Positions 1-6,936 of a DNA stretch of 12,737 nucleotides are shown here, piece after piece. Under the pieces are notes generated by a model. The model saw only the letters and a program-made list of their open reading frames with translations. It searched no databases and had not been told where the DNA came from. Origin of the DNA: an uncultured Muribaculaceae bacterium. Its GTDB lineage: Bacteria; Bacteroidota; Bacteroidia; Bacteroidales; Muribaculaceae. The stretch spans positions 1-12,737 of the forward strand of contig CAJUMI010000035.1 of assembly GCA_910587545.1 (NCBI GenBank), given 5' to 3'. The position numbers and the translations under genes are program-made. The number at the start of each line of letters is the position of its first letter. Position 1 is the stretch's first letter.

Positions 1-10
1 AAACGGCTTT

Positions 11-40
11 GAGCTTCAATTTTATGCCCTTGAATAGCTC
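11..40 (-). other. stem-loop after tRNA-half copy 2
   Basis: GAGCT and TCAA at the left pair with TTGA and AGCTC at the right, giving a 9-bp stem with a 2-base bulge. On the minus strand it directly follows the second tRNA-like half. No T-run follows, so it is not a clear intrinsic terminator. Confidence 0.4.
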
Positions 41-45
41 ATACG

Positions 46-84
46 TTTAGGAAACCTCCGTTCTATCCGTTGAACTACAAGGCT
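46..84 (-). pseudogene. tRNA-Arg(CCU)-like 5' half, copy 2
   Basis: Read on the minus strand, this stretch has the left half of a tRNA: a 7-base acceptor 5' strand, TA, a perfect D stem (GTTC/GAAC) around AACGGATA, then the 5' side of the anticodon stem and a loop TTCCTAA with anticodon CCT. The 3' side of the anticodon stem, the T arm and the acceptor 3' strand do not follow; instead there is an unrelated hairpin (bases 11-40). It matches the copy at 175-214 at 30 of 33 bases. It is best read as a tRNA remnant or integration scar rather than a working tRNA. Confidence 0.6.
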
Positions 85-117
85 TTGTGTGATTAGTCTC
101 TATCGTCGGCGATCGGT

Positions 118-134
118 TTTTCAACGGTTGAAAA
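118..134 (-). other. perfect hairpin between the two tRNA halves
   Basis: TTTTCAA and TTGAAAA form a perfect 7-bp stem around a 3-base loop, about 40 bases after tRNA-like copy 1 on the minus strand. It lies in otherwise unexplained spacer sequence (85-174). Confidence 0.4.
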
Positions 135-174
135 GAATTCGCTTTCAGGCTGTAAACGCCTTTCGGTGTATGGG

Positions 175-214
175 TTTTAGGAAACTTCTATTCTATCCGT
201 TGAACTACCGGAGC
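175..214 (-). pseudogene. tRNA-Arg(CCU)-like 5' half, copy 1
   Basis: The minus strand reads acceptor strand GCTCCGG, TA, a D stem GTTC/GAAT with one G-U pair, the 5' anticodon stem GAAGT and loop TTCCTAA (anticodon CCT). A real gene would continue with ACTTC, a T arm and CCGGAGC; none of these is present downstream in the window. A well-formed minus-strand promoter ends about 15 bases before the acceptor strand, as expected for a native tRNA gene. This suggests a former tRNA locus whose 3' half has been replaced. A tRNA interrupted by an insertion is an alternative, but I see no clear group I intron core. Confidence 0.6.
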
Positions 215-229
215 GTCATTTGACGGCCA

Positions 230-261
230 CAAAGTTAATAGATAAATTCCAATCGGGCAAA
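230..261 (-). promoter_or_regulatory. Bacteroidetes-type promoter, leftward
   Basis: On the minus strand, -33 TTTG (258-261) and -7 TAACTTTG (230-237) are separated by exactly 20 bases, matching the major Bacteroidetes sigma factor consensus. It fires toward tRNA-like copy 1. Confidence 0.65.
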
Positions 262-262
262 T

Positions 263-294
263 TTTGGATATTCGACCTTATTTGTTTAATTTTG
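263..294 (+). promoter_or_regulatory. Bacteroidetes-type promoter for the 319-4022 operon
   Basis: -33 TTTG (263-266), 20 bases, then -7 TAATTTTG (287-294). The transcript would start near 300, leaving a leader of only about 20 bases before the ATG at 319. Its -33 box lies one base from the -33 box of the leftward promoter. Confidence 0.7.
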
Positions 295-318
295 CGCTAT
301 TGGCAAAAATAATATCTG

Positions 319-1515
319 ATGAACAAGTATGACTTTGATACAGTGATCGACCGGCGAGGCACCTCGGCCAGAAAATATGAATGGCTCGACGGCATGTTCG
401 GCCGCCACGATGTGTCGCCGCTATGGATCGCCGACCTCGATTTCGCGGTCTGTCCCGACATTGTCAACGGCCTACGCCGGCGTCTCGACCATCCCATTCT
501 GGGCTATTACGCGTGTCCGGACAGTTTTTGGGAGTCATTGGCCGAATGGCTTGCCTACCGTCATTCCATGAAAGTGAGCCGCGAGGAGATGACGTTTATC
601 CCGGGTGTGGTGAAGGGCATCGGCTATTGTGTCAACTATCTGACAGCCCCCGGCGACAAGGTGCTGATACAGCCGCCGGTCTATAATCCGTTCAAACTCG
701 TCATCGAGGGTAATCGCCGTCAGGCGGTGGAGAATCCTCTGCGGTTCGATGGCGAACGCTATACGATGGATCTTGAGCATCTCGAGCGGGTTGTGGCTGA
801 GGAGCGTCCGAAACTGATGATACTCTGCAATCCTCACAATCCGATCGGCATACAGTGGGACCGCGAGACGTTGGCCCGCGTGGCCGGGATCTGCCGTGAA
901 GGCGGGGTGAAAGTGGTCAGTGATGAGATCCACGGCGATCTGATGCTCTACAACCGTCGTCACATACCGTTTATAGAGTCGTCTGACGGCGCGCGCGAGA
1001 TCGGCATCATGCTGGGAGCTCCGTCAAAGACATTCAATATTCCCGGCCTTGTGAGCTCGTGGATGATCATAAAGAATCCGGCTTTGCGCCACGATTTCTA
1101 CGAATGGCTCGAGGTCAACGAGTTTTCGTCGCCGATGATGATCTCGATCGTGGGAGCCGAGGAGGCATATCGCCATGGCAAGCAGTGGCTCGACGAGATG
1201 CTTGCTTATGTGGAGAGCAATCTTGAGTTCGCATGTGACTATGTGAACCGCAATATTCCGGGGGTGAAGATCGTGAGGCCCGAGGCTTCGTTTCTGCTGT
1301 GGGTTGACTTCCGCCGTCTTGGCCTCTGCCAGAAGGAGCTGATGGATATGCTTCTCGACAAGGCGCACATCGCCCTTAACGACGGCACGATGTTCGGTCG
1401 GCAGGGCGAAGGCTTCGCTCGTCTCAACATCGGATGTCCGCGGTCGGTGCTCGCCGAAGCTCTCGACCATATACGGCAGGCTGTGGATACGGTCTGTCAT
1501 TGTGACAAGCAATAG
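319..1515 (+). CDS. MalY/PatB-family PLP aminotransferase (C-S beta-lyase type)
   Basis: A 398-residue cytosolic fold-type I PLP enzyme. The family includes MalY and PatB, which cleave cystathionine or cysteine S-conjugates to a thiol, pyruvate and ammonia, and some related aminotransferases. Visible hallmarks are the N-terminal FDTVIDRRGTSARKYE block, the NPHNP motif at residues 171-175, the PLP-ring Asp in VSDEIHGDL (D202), and the Schiff-base lysine in APSKTFNIPGL (K237). Length and ends fit a complete family member. The ATG at 319 lies just after a good promoter and no Shine-Dalgarno is seen, which is normal in this phylum. It is the first gene of a four-gene operon and its stop lies 7 bases before the aroA ATG. 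The exact substrate cannot be told; annotation as a bifunctional transaminase/lyase is equally possible. Confidence 0.9.
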   Translation: MNKYDFDTVIDRRGTSARKYEWLDGMFGRHDVSPLWIADLDFAVCPDIVNGLRRRLDHPILGYYACPDSFWESLAEWLAYRHSMKVSREEMTFIPGVVKGIGYCVNYLTAPGDKVLIQPPVYNPFKLVIEGNRRQAVENPLRFDGERYTMDLEHLERVVAEERPKLMILCNPHNPIGIQWDRETLARVAGICREGGVKVVSDEIHGDLMLYNRRHIPFIESSDGAREIGIMLGAPSKTFNIPGLVSSWMIIKNPALRHDFYEWLEVNEFSSPMMISIVGAEEAYRHGKQWLDEMLAYVESNLEFACDYVNRNIPGVKIVRPEASFLLWVDFRRLGLCQKELMDMLLDKAHIALNDGTMFGRQGEGFARLNIGCPRSVLAEALDHIRQAVDTVCHCDKQ

Positions 1516-1522
1516 ATCGACA

Positions 1523-2755
1523 ATGGACTATAGAATTTTTCCACCAGAAGAGATACTTGAGACTGCGGTGTTGCTACCGTTGAGCAAGAGCATAAGCGCC
1601 AGAGCGCTGGTAATGTCGGCTCTCGGATCGGAGCGCCCCGACGCAGTCGCCGTATGCGCCGACACAGAGGCTATGAGTGCGGCTCTCGGCAGCAATGACG
1701 GCAATATAAACATAGGAGCGGCAGGCACGGCGATGAGATTTCTCACGGCCTATTATGCGTCGCAGCCGGGCCGGACAGTGACGCTCGACGGTTGCGAGCG
1801 TATGCGTCAGCGTCCGATTGGCGCATTAGTCGACACCTTGCGACGGCTCGGCGCTGAAATCGAGTATGTCGGCGCCGAAGGCTATCCGCCGCTTAAGATC
1901 AGCGGCAAACGTCTCGCCGGTGGCGAGATCTCGATAGATTCGACGCTTAGCTCGCAGTTTGTGTCGGCGGTGCTGATGGTGGCGCCGACGATGTCGCGGC
2001 CGCTGACTCTGAAGCTGACAGGCGATACGGTCTCGATGCCATATATAAAGATGACAGTCGCCATGATGCGCGATCGCGGTATCACAGTCGAGATGGAGCG
2101 TGACGGGATAAGTGTGGCCCCTGGTGACTATGGACGCCCGGCCGCCGGGATTGAGCGCGACTGGAGTGCCGCCGCGTTCTGGTATGAGATCGCTGCCCTT
2201 ACCGCCGGCTGGGTCACCCTCAAGGGCATGACCGAGAACAGTGTCCAGGGTGACAGTGTGCTTGCGGATATATATCCGCGTTTGGGAGTGCTGACCGAGT
2301 GGTCGGACGAGGGTGCCGAGCTTTCGGCTACACCCGACCTCTTTTCGCGCGTGGATCTCGATATGGGTGATATGCCCGATCTTGTCCAGGCTGTGGCAGT
2401 TACCGCATGTGCGATCGGTCTGCCGTTCAGGCTTAGCGGTGTCGGCAGTCTGCGCCACAAGGAGACCGACCGTCTTGAGGCGCTGAGACGGGAGTTGCTG
2501 AAGCTCGGCTGTGTGGTCGAGATAGAAGGCGACGCCGTGATCAGCTGGGAAGGCCGCCGCATGCCAGTGGCTCAGATGCCGGTTATCGAAACCTACGGCG
2601 ATCACCGCATGGCGATGGCATTCGCGCCGCTGTCGGTATTCGTTCCCGGCATAGTCATTCGCGACGTCGAAGTCGTCGAGAAATCCTATCCCGGTTTCTG
2701 GGATGATCTCAGAGCGGCCGGTTTTGTTATGACAGATGCCTCACAGGCTGAATAA
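1523..2755 (+). CDS. aroA: 3-phosphoshikimate 1-carboxyvinyltransferase (EPSP synthase)
   Basis: Sixth step of the shikimate pathway: transfers enolpyruvyl from PEP to shikimate-3-phosphate, in the cytosol. From the ATG at 1523 it is 410 residues. A GTG at 1502 would add seven residues and overlap the previous gene; the ATG is preferred because it places the substrate-binding K22, S23 and R27 in LPLSKSISARAL exactly at the E. coli numbering. Other motifs, in order: GAAGTAMRF, RQRPIGALVDTL, SSQFVSA, the DMPD acid, HKETDR, YGDHRMAM, and a C-terminal EKSYPGF lysine. The PEP-site segment has Ala for the usual Asn and Phe for the usual Pro (AAGTAMRF against NAGTAMRP). It lies 7 bases after the PLP enzyme and 3 bases before the next gene, so it is co-transcribed. 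Confidence 0.95.
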   Translation: MDYRIFPPEEILETAVLLPLSKSISARALVMSALGSERPDAVAVCADTEAMSAALGSNDGNINIGAAGTAMRFLTAYYASQPGRTVTLDGCERMRQRPIGALVDTLRRLGAEIEYVGAEGYPPLKISGKRLAGGEISIDSTLSSQFVSAVLMVAPTMSRPLTLKLTGDTVSMPYIKMTVAMMRDRGITVEMERDGISVAPGDYGRPAAGIERDWSAAAFWYEIAALTAGWVTLKGMTENSVQGDSVLADIYPRLGVLTEWSDEGAELSATPDLFSRVDLDMGDMPDLVQAVAVTACAIGLPFRLSGVGSLRHKETDRLEALRRELLKLGCVVEIEGDAVISWEGRRMPVAQMPVIETYGDHRMAMAFAPLSVFVPGIVIRDVEVVEKSYPGFWDDLRAAGFVMTDASQAE

Positions 2756-2758
2756 CCG

Positions 2759-3190
2759 ATGATTGCAGCTCTGATCATAGCAGCATCGATCGTTGTTGTC
2801 GGCCTTGCACTCTATGTCCACCACAGGGTGACCGGGGCAGAAGGCGAAGTGTCGGATACCGTCGGGGGCCGGGCGGAGAGCTCAGCAGGCGACAGCGAAT
2901 GCTGCGGACAGCATGCTGTCTGTGAGCGCGACTCGTTGCTTGCGGCCGTGTCGGAACGCATTGTCTATTATGACGACGAAGAGCTCGACGTTTTTGCCGG
3001 ACGTGACGCCGCCGGATATAGCGTAGCCGAGACCGAGCAGTTTCGCGACGTGTTGCTCACCCTTCTGCCTGAAGATATAGCTGGGTGGGCGCGCAGCATA
3101 CAGCTCCGTGGCATAGAGTTGCCGCCGGAGGTGCGCGACGAATTGATAATGATGATATCAGAGGCAAGAGCCTCACGAAACCATGCTTGA
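2759..3190 (+). CDS. membrane-anchored conserved protein with CCxxHxxC motif
   Basis: 143 residues, not assigned to a named function. Residues 2-20 form one hydrophobic segment, probably an N-terminal membrane anchor, followed by a low-complexity linker. The motif C48-C49-x-x-H52-x-x-C55 comes next, then an acidic block (YYDDEELDVFAGR), and a helical C-terminal half containing LPEDIAGWARSIQLRGIELP. The Cys/His cluster could bind a metal or form a disulfide; this is inference. It starts 3 bases after aroA and its last 8 bases overlap the metal ABC permease gene, which points to translational coupling and a possible link to metal handling. The sequence resembles conserved Bacteroidetes hypothetical proteins found between these same two genes, but I cannot name a family. 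Confidence 0.8.
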   Translation: MIAALIIAASIVVVGLALYVHHRVTGAEGEVSDTVGGRAESSAGDSECCGQHAVCERDSLLAAVSERIVYYDDEELDVFAGRDAAGYSVAETEQFRDVLLTLLPEDIAGWARSIQLRGIELPPEVRDELIMMISEARASRNHA

Positions 3191-4022
3191 ATTTTTCAAC
3201 TATAATTTCTTTGTCTATGCTCTTGTGGCCGTGGCGCTCATCTCGGTCAGCGCCGCGATGATAGGAACATATATCATCTCGCGCCGCCTGGTGGCTATAT
3301 CGGGCGGCGTCACCCACGCGTGTTTTGGCGGTCTGGGTCTGGGCTATTATCTTGGAGTCAGTCCCGTGTTGATGGCCGGTGTCTTTGCGGTGGCGTCGTC
3401 GGTCGGGGTTGAATGGATGTCGAGCCGGTTCAGGCTGCGCGAGGACTCGGTGATAGCCGTTGTATGGGCCATCGGCATGGCTGTCGGCGTTATTTTTGTG
3501 TTCATGACGCCCGGCTATGTGCCGGAACTCAATTCATTTCTGTTCGGCAACATACTGACTATCACGGCTGCTGACGTGGCTGTGTTTGCAGCGTTCACCC
3601 TAGTGCTCGCGCTGTTCTTCGCGTTCTTTTATGACCATATAGTGATATGTGCGTTCGACCATGATTTCGCCAGTGTGATCCATCTTCCGGTCAAGTTTAT
3701 CAACTATACGATGACTGTGTTTACGGCGGTGTGTATCGTTTTGACCATCAGACTTGTCGGTGTGATGTTGCTGATGTCGATGCTGTCGTTGCCTATGATG
3801 ACTGCCGAGGTGTTTCTGCGACGCTTCCGGCCGATGATGCAGCTGTCGGTGGCGGTGTCGCTGGTCTGTAGCGTTGCCGGTCTTTTTGTCGGCACGGTTG
3901 TCGATGTGCCGTGCTCGGCGATTATTGTCGTCATTATGGCGGCAGTGTTTATATCTGCAAAAATCATACATTCGCTTGCATTATGTCACAGAAAACAGAG
4001 CGAGCGAGTAAAAAAACTTTAA
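3183..4022 (+). CDS. metal ABC transporter permease, family 3 (ZnuB/MntB-like)
   Basis: A 279-residue inner-membrane permease of the ABC-3 family, which with a periplasmic binding protein and an ATPase imports Zn, Mn or Fe. It shows about eight hydrophobic helices. Family landmarks are the N-terminal GTYIISRRLVAISGGVTHACFGG stretch (seen here across residues 28-52), a LNSFLFGNIL segment in mid-protein, and RLVGVMLLMSMLSLPMMTAE in the C-terminal half. The ATG at 3183 overlaps the upstream gene by 8 bases. No ATPase or binding-protein gene lies in the window, so the partners are encoded elsewhere and the metal cannot be assigned. It is the last gene of the operon, and a separate small-RNA-like transcription unit follows. 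Confidence 0.9.
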   Translation: MLEFFNYNFFVYALVAVALISVSAAMIGTYIISRRLVAISGGVTHACFGGLGLGYYLGVSPVLMAGVFAVASSVGVEWMSSRFRLREDSVIAVVWAIGMAVGVIFVFMTPGYVPELNSFLFGNILTITAADVAVFAAFTLVLALFFAFFYDHIVICAFDHDFASVIHLPVKFINYTMTVFTAVCIVLTIRLVGVMLLMSMLSLPMMTAEVFLRRFRPMMQLSVAVSLVCSVAGLFVGTVVDVPCSAIIVVIMAAVFISAKIIHSLALCHRKQSERVKKL

Positions 4023-4060
4023 AAAACCATAATTAAGTGTGTCTGTATGCAAAGATTGAG

Positions 4061-4068
4061 TAACTTTG
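4061..4068 (+). promoter_or_regulatory. -7 element of candidate small RNA
   Basis: TAACTTTG matches the Bacteroidetes -7 consensus, and the following GCA resembles strong stable-RNA promoters. No convincing TTTG lies 19-21 bases upstream (4037-4042), so this is a partial match. Confidence 0.5.
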
Positions 4069-4071
4069 CAG

Positions 4072-4233
4072 TGACTTAAAGCACCTTCTGCTTTGACTTA
4101 GACCGATAATTATTTACATCTTAAGCATAGGACTAAGCTGAGGCATGCAAAATAGACCCGTCGTGATGACGCCCAACCGTTTTGTAGTGGTGTAGATAAG
4201 TAAGTATGATATAATCTCTACACTTTTAATTTT
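4072..4233 (+). ncRNA. candidate structured small RNA, about 160 nt
   Basis: A stretch with no plausible coding sequence, bounded by a -7 promoter element and an intrinsic-terminator-like hairpin. Visible helices are 4076-4083 with 4089-4096 (8 bp, loop CCUUC), 4097-4101 with 4133-4137 (5 bp), and 4159-4162 with 4168-4171 (loop GUGAU). The size and the promoter/terminator layout resemble Bacteroidales-1 or 6S-type RNAs, but I cannot confirm a match. It is not a tRNA, tmRNA or SRP RNA by sequence. It could also be the 3' untranslated end of the upstream operon. Confidence 0.45.
4190..4233 (+). terminator. intrinsic terminator-like hairpin
   Basis: GTGTAGA (4190-4196) pairs perfectly with TCTACAC (4217-4223), with a 20-base AT-rich loop, followed by TTTTAATTTT. 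The loop is long for an intrinsic terminator. It would end the small RNA or the upstream operon. Confidence 0.55.
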
Positions 4234-4277
4234 GCTATAATGCAATTATCTTTAGAATCACATCATGCCTATTGGCT

Positions 4278-6455
4278 TTAGTCCTCAGTTCGTTGTTGGA
4301 AATGTGCTGAGGAATTTTTTTTGTCCGGGCTCAGGCGCCGGAGAGCGGATTCCATGTGGGGGGTGACATCGTAGCCACTGGTCATCTCCCAGAATGAAGT
4401 GTCGCGGTCGACAAGCGCGAGAGTGCCTACTATCCAAGATTGGATCCATCCCGATAGAGTAGACCATGCACCCCAGCCATGATCGGCGTTCGAGGCCCAG
4501 TAGTCCCAGCGTTGATAGTCAAACGCCCGCATCCAGGCTCCGTCGATGTCGGGGTGTGTCTCGCTTTCGGCCTGTATTTTCACGAGAAAATCGCCGAGAC
4601 GGCCGACAGCTTCCTTGTAACGGGAGTCGCCGGTGGCGTGGAGTGCCTCGTTGAGCGCGAAGAATGCAAAATTGCAAGTGTAGAGCATATCGGCAACGGG
4701 ATCGCCGTTCTTGCTTATGAGCGGCGCTTCGCGCACACCGTAGTCGCGGTTGGAAGTCGCTTTGCCGAACAGTCCGAGACCGTCACCGCCGAGCTCCTCG
4801 CGTATTGCGCCGCATTCATCCTGGTTTTCAAGAAGTTTGCCGGCGACTTTGTCGAGCCATTGGCGGTGCGGGGGAGTGTCGTCGACGCGTACGAGCCATG
4901 CAAGGGGGAGAATCATTCGCGCGCGTTCCTGTTGTATGCCGTTGGTCCACTGCCACTTGTCCGGATAGGCTTCCATGGTCTTGGCTATTGCGGTTTTTGC
5001 TTTGTCGAGCAGAGGCCTGTAGCCGGTTTTGTCATATAGCCAAAGATAACAGGCCCACATCCATGACACGAAATGGGGGTGGGGGAGTATCAATTCGCTG
5101 TCGGCGTAGTGTGCGCGCCCATTCTCGGCGAGCTGTGGTTCCTCGAAGCGGTCAGGCAGAAAGCCGTAGCGGCTGCTGAGGCTGAAATTTGCCATGATGT
5201 TGTCGACGATGAACTTATCCCACCGCCGGTTGTCCATAAGAGCGGATGCACCGATGGCTCCGAGGATGCATCGGGCATTATCGTCATTGTAATATACATG
5301 ATCATGGGTCTGTGCCCATCCGATAAGGCCGTAGGAGTCGGCGGCCTGATCTTTCTTGGATCCGCGTATGAAGTCGCCGCTATAGAACAGGTAGTCGAGT
5401 ACGTTTTCGGAGATGTCGGCAAATTCCTTTCGGCCGGTAGCCTTGGCGGCGGATGCCATAAGGAATGCGACTTCGCCCTGCACGTCGGCGCGCAGCCAAT
5501 AGCGGTAGTTCTGTCTGCCTCGGGTGTCGATAGAGGAGCCGTGGCCTTCGAGTACGCCGTGGGATCCGTTGCCCAGAATGAAATCCTTGTTGACCGCCGG
5601 TCCCCACGGTGTGCCGCCGTCGCCCTGATAGGCCAGAAGGGTGTCGCGCCATGAAGGATGGAGAAGCAGGCGAGCCTTGCCGATCCATTCGGCGCCCTTA
5701 CTTATGGCGTTACGGCGGTCGGCGGCTGTGATTACTGCGTCAACCGGGAAAGCGGGATGAGGATCGGACGGCCATTTGGAGAAGCCGATGCTTTTGTCCT
5801 TGCACAGCCATCGGATTATGCCGATCCAGATGTTCTGCCAGGCGTCAAGCGGCTCTTGGCGCGCTGTAACGAAATCAGTCATACATGATTGGGCGATCAA
5901 CCAGTTGCCTTTGCGCCAAAGCAGCGGATAGACCTCAGTGTCAGTCAGGTCGAAGGTCGCATTGTCAAAGCCGGCTACACGCGCAAAACTCAACAACGGC
6001 CTGTCTATCACGGCGGGGAAGATGTGGCAGTCATTATGGCCGAATAACGCCATGGGGTTTAGCTCCGGTCTGAAAAACTCGGAAGAGACCACGCCGCGTT
6101 CGATTGTGCCGATAAAGCATGTGTCGGCGATGTCGACGCCGGGATAGGCGCTTACGTACTCGGCATAGACGCGCAGTCCCTTGCCGGCAGCTTTATGGAG
6201 CAGAGCTTCGGTGATTACATTGGATTGTGATGGATAGCCGGAAGCGCTGATTATCACGCCCGAACCTTTACTGGCGTTTTCAATGGCACTTGCCGGATCG
6301 CTAAATAGGGCTATGTCGAAATTCTCGGCTTTCAGCAATCTGTAAAGATCGTTGTCGGACGAACCGGCGAAATAAATGCTTTTGGCCGAGCCGTAAAAGG
6401 CAAGGACAGTCGCGCACATTGCGAGGACTATATAGCGGCAGGATATTGTTTTCAT
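4278..6455 (-). CDS. secreted two-domain protein, (alpha/alpha)6 glycosidase-like
   Basis: 725 residues with a Sec signal peptide (about residues 1-24, ending GSAKS). Residues 25 to about 230 look like a Rossmann or amidotransferase-type domain: alternating strands and helices beginning IYFAGSSDNDLYRLLK, with no obvious catalytic triad. From about residue 240 to 700 there are repeated aromatic-rich helical hairpins typical of six-hairpin glycosidases, including YYNDDNARCILG (acid pair D391-D392) and NADHGWGAWSTLSGWIQSW near the end. I infer a periplasmic or surface polysaccharide-active enzyme, but cannot give a GH family or prove catalysis. It stands alone: no SusC/SusD pair, sulfatase or regulator is in the window. 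It runs divergent from the thioredoxin operon, and the ATG at 6455 follows a promoter-like element. Confidence 0.75.
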   Translation of the reverse strand: MKTISCRYIVLAMCATVLAFYGSAKSIYFAGSSDNDLYRLLKAENFDIALFSDPASAIENASKGSGVIISASGYPSQSNVITEALLHKAAGKGLRVYAEYVSAYPGVDIADTCFIGTIERGVVSSEFFRPELNPMALFGHNDCHIFPAVIDRPLLSFARVAGFDNATFDLTDTEVYPLLWRKGNWLIAQSCMTDFVTARQEPLDAWQNIWIGIIRWLCKDKSIGFSKWPSDPHPAFPVDAVITAADRRNAISKGAEWIGKARLLLHPSWRDTLLAYQGDGGTPWGPAVNKDFILGNGSHGVLEGHGSSIDTRGRQNYRYWLRADVQGEVAFLMASAAKATGRKEFADISENVLDYLFYSGDFIRGSKKDQAADSYGLIGWAQTHDHVYYNDDNARCILGAIGASALMDNRRWDKFIVDNIMANFSLSSRYGFLPDRFEEPQLAENGRAHYADSELILPHPHFVSWMWACYLWLYDKTGYRPLLDKAKTAIAKTMEAYPDKWQWTNGIQQERARMILPLAWLVRVDDTPPHRQWLDKVAGKLLENQDECGAIREELGGDGLGLFGKATSNRDYGVREAPLISKNGDPVADMLYTCNFAFFALNEALHATGDSRYKEAVGRLGDFLVKIQAESETHPDIDGAWMRAFDYQRWDYWASNADHGWGAWSTLSGWIQSWIVGTLALVDRDTSFWEMTSGYDVTPHMESALRRLSPDKKNSSAHFQQRTED

Positions 6456-6493
6456 GATAGTATGATGATGGTTTTTAATGGCTTATTATTGTG

Positions 6494-6525
6494 CAAAGAT
6501 ATATATTCCCGGGGTAATCACGAAA
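6494..6525 (-). promoter_or_regulatory. promoter for the glycosidase-like gene
   Basis: On the minus strand a -7 TATCTTTG (6494-6501) lies 20 bases after TTTC (6522-6525), a near match to TTTG. The leader would be about 30-35 bases to the ATG at 6455. Confidence 0.55.
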
Positions 6526-6637
6526 TCAGTAGAGTGAAATCTCATAATATCGGTGATATGCCGTCGCTTTTCGAAACCTTAGCGGCAGTTTTTTCGTTGT
6601 AGTGTTGAAAAATTATTAACCCGAAAAATTGAATATT
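6526..6637 (+). promoter_or_regulatory. upstream region of thioredoxin operon, promoter unclear
   Basis: This part of the 182-base divergent intergenic region should hold the promoter for the thioredoxin operon. The best candidate -7 is TAGTGTTG at 6600-6607, one base off consensus, without a matching -33 box. No ribosome binding site is seen. Confidence 0.25.
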
Positions 6638-6931
6638 ATGACTTATGATCAGATGACGCGCAGCGCGGAAAACGTTTTGGTCGAGTTTTATGCGACATGG
6701 TGTCCTCATTGCCGGGCCATGGAACCGGCGGTTGATGAGATCAGCGAAATGCTTGAGGGGCAGGTGAAGATCGTTAAGCTCGATGTAGATCAGAATGCCG
6801 ATGCCTCGGAAGCCGAAGATGTGACCGGGACTCCCACGTTCATTCTCTATAGAAACGGACGCAAGGTGTGGAGAGTGTCCGGCGAGATGCCCGGCGACGT
6901 GTTGCTCAACAAGATAACCTCACATATCTAA
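6638..6931 (+). CDS. thioredoxin-family protein with CPHC active site
   Basis: A 97-residue single-domain thioredoxin. The active site is W21-C22-P23-H24-C25, the CPHC motif of oxidising DsbA-like proteins rather than the usual CGPC, and the cis-proline is in GTPTF (P66). There is no signal peptide or transmembrane helix, so as written it is cytosolic. A TTG at 6629 would add three residues; the ATG at 6638 is preferred. The stop is 5 bases before the C39-like/VKOR gene, so they form an operon. It likely exchanges disulfides with the VKOR partner or with a peptide substrate. The CPHC site hints at a higher redox potential than housekeeping thioredoxin. Thioredoxins with this active site occur across Bacteroidetes. 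Confidence 0.9.
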   Translation: MTYDQMTRSAENVLVEFYATWCPHCRAMEPAVDEISEMLEGQVKIVKLDVDQNADASEAEDVTGTPTFILYRNGRKVWRVSGEMPGDVLLNKITSHI

Positions 6932-6936
6932 GCTGT

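Noticed and set aside
85..174. Group I intron between the tRNA-like halves
   Set aside because: GATAGAGACTA on the minus strand resembles a P7 strand of tRNA introns, but the pairing TAGTC partner and a 3' exon are not found in the window, and a second tRNA half lies within the would-be intron.
1826..2605. Long minus-strand open frame opposite aroA (259 codons)
   Set aside because: Shadow of the aroA codon pattern; the translation is rich in His/Arg and has no recognisable domain, while the plus strand is plainly EPSP synthase.
4479..5654. Long plus-strand open frames opposite the glycosidase-like gene (186 and 193 codons)
   Set aside because: Antisense shadows in GC-rich sequence; no promoter and no family resemblance, and the minus strand encodes a coherent signal-peptide protein.
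6868..6936. N-terminal extension of the C39-like/VKOR protein from a GTG
   Set aside because: It overlaps the thioredoxin coding sequence, and the extension is Arg-rich and out of keeping with the family; the ATG at 6937 sits 5 bases after the thioredoxin stop.
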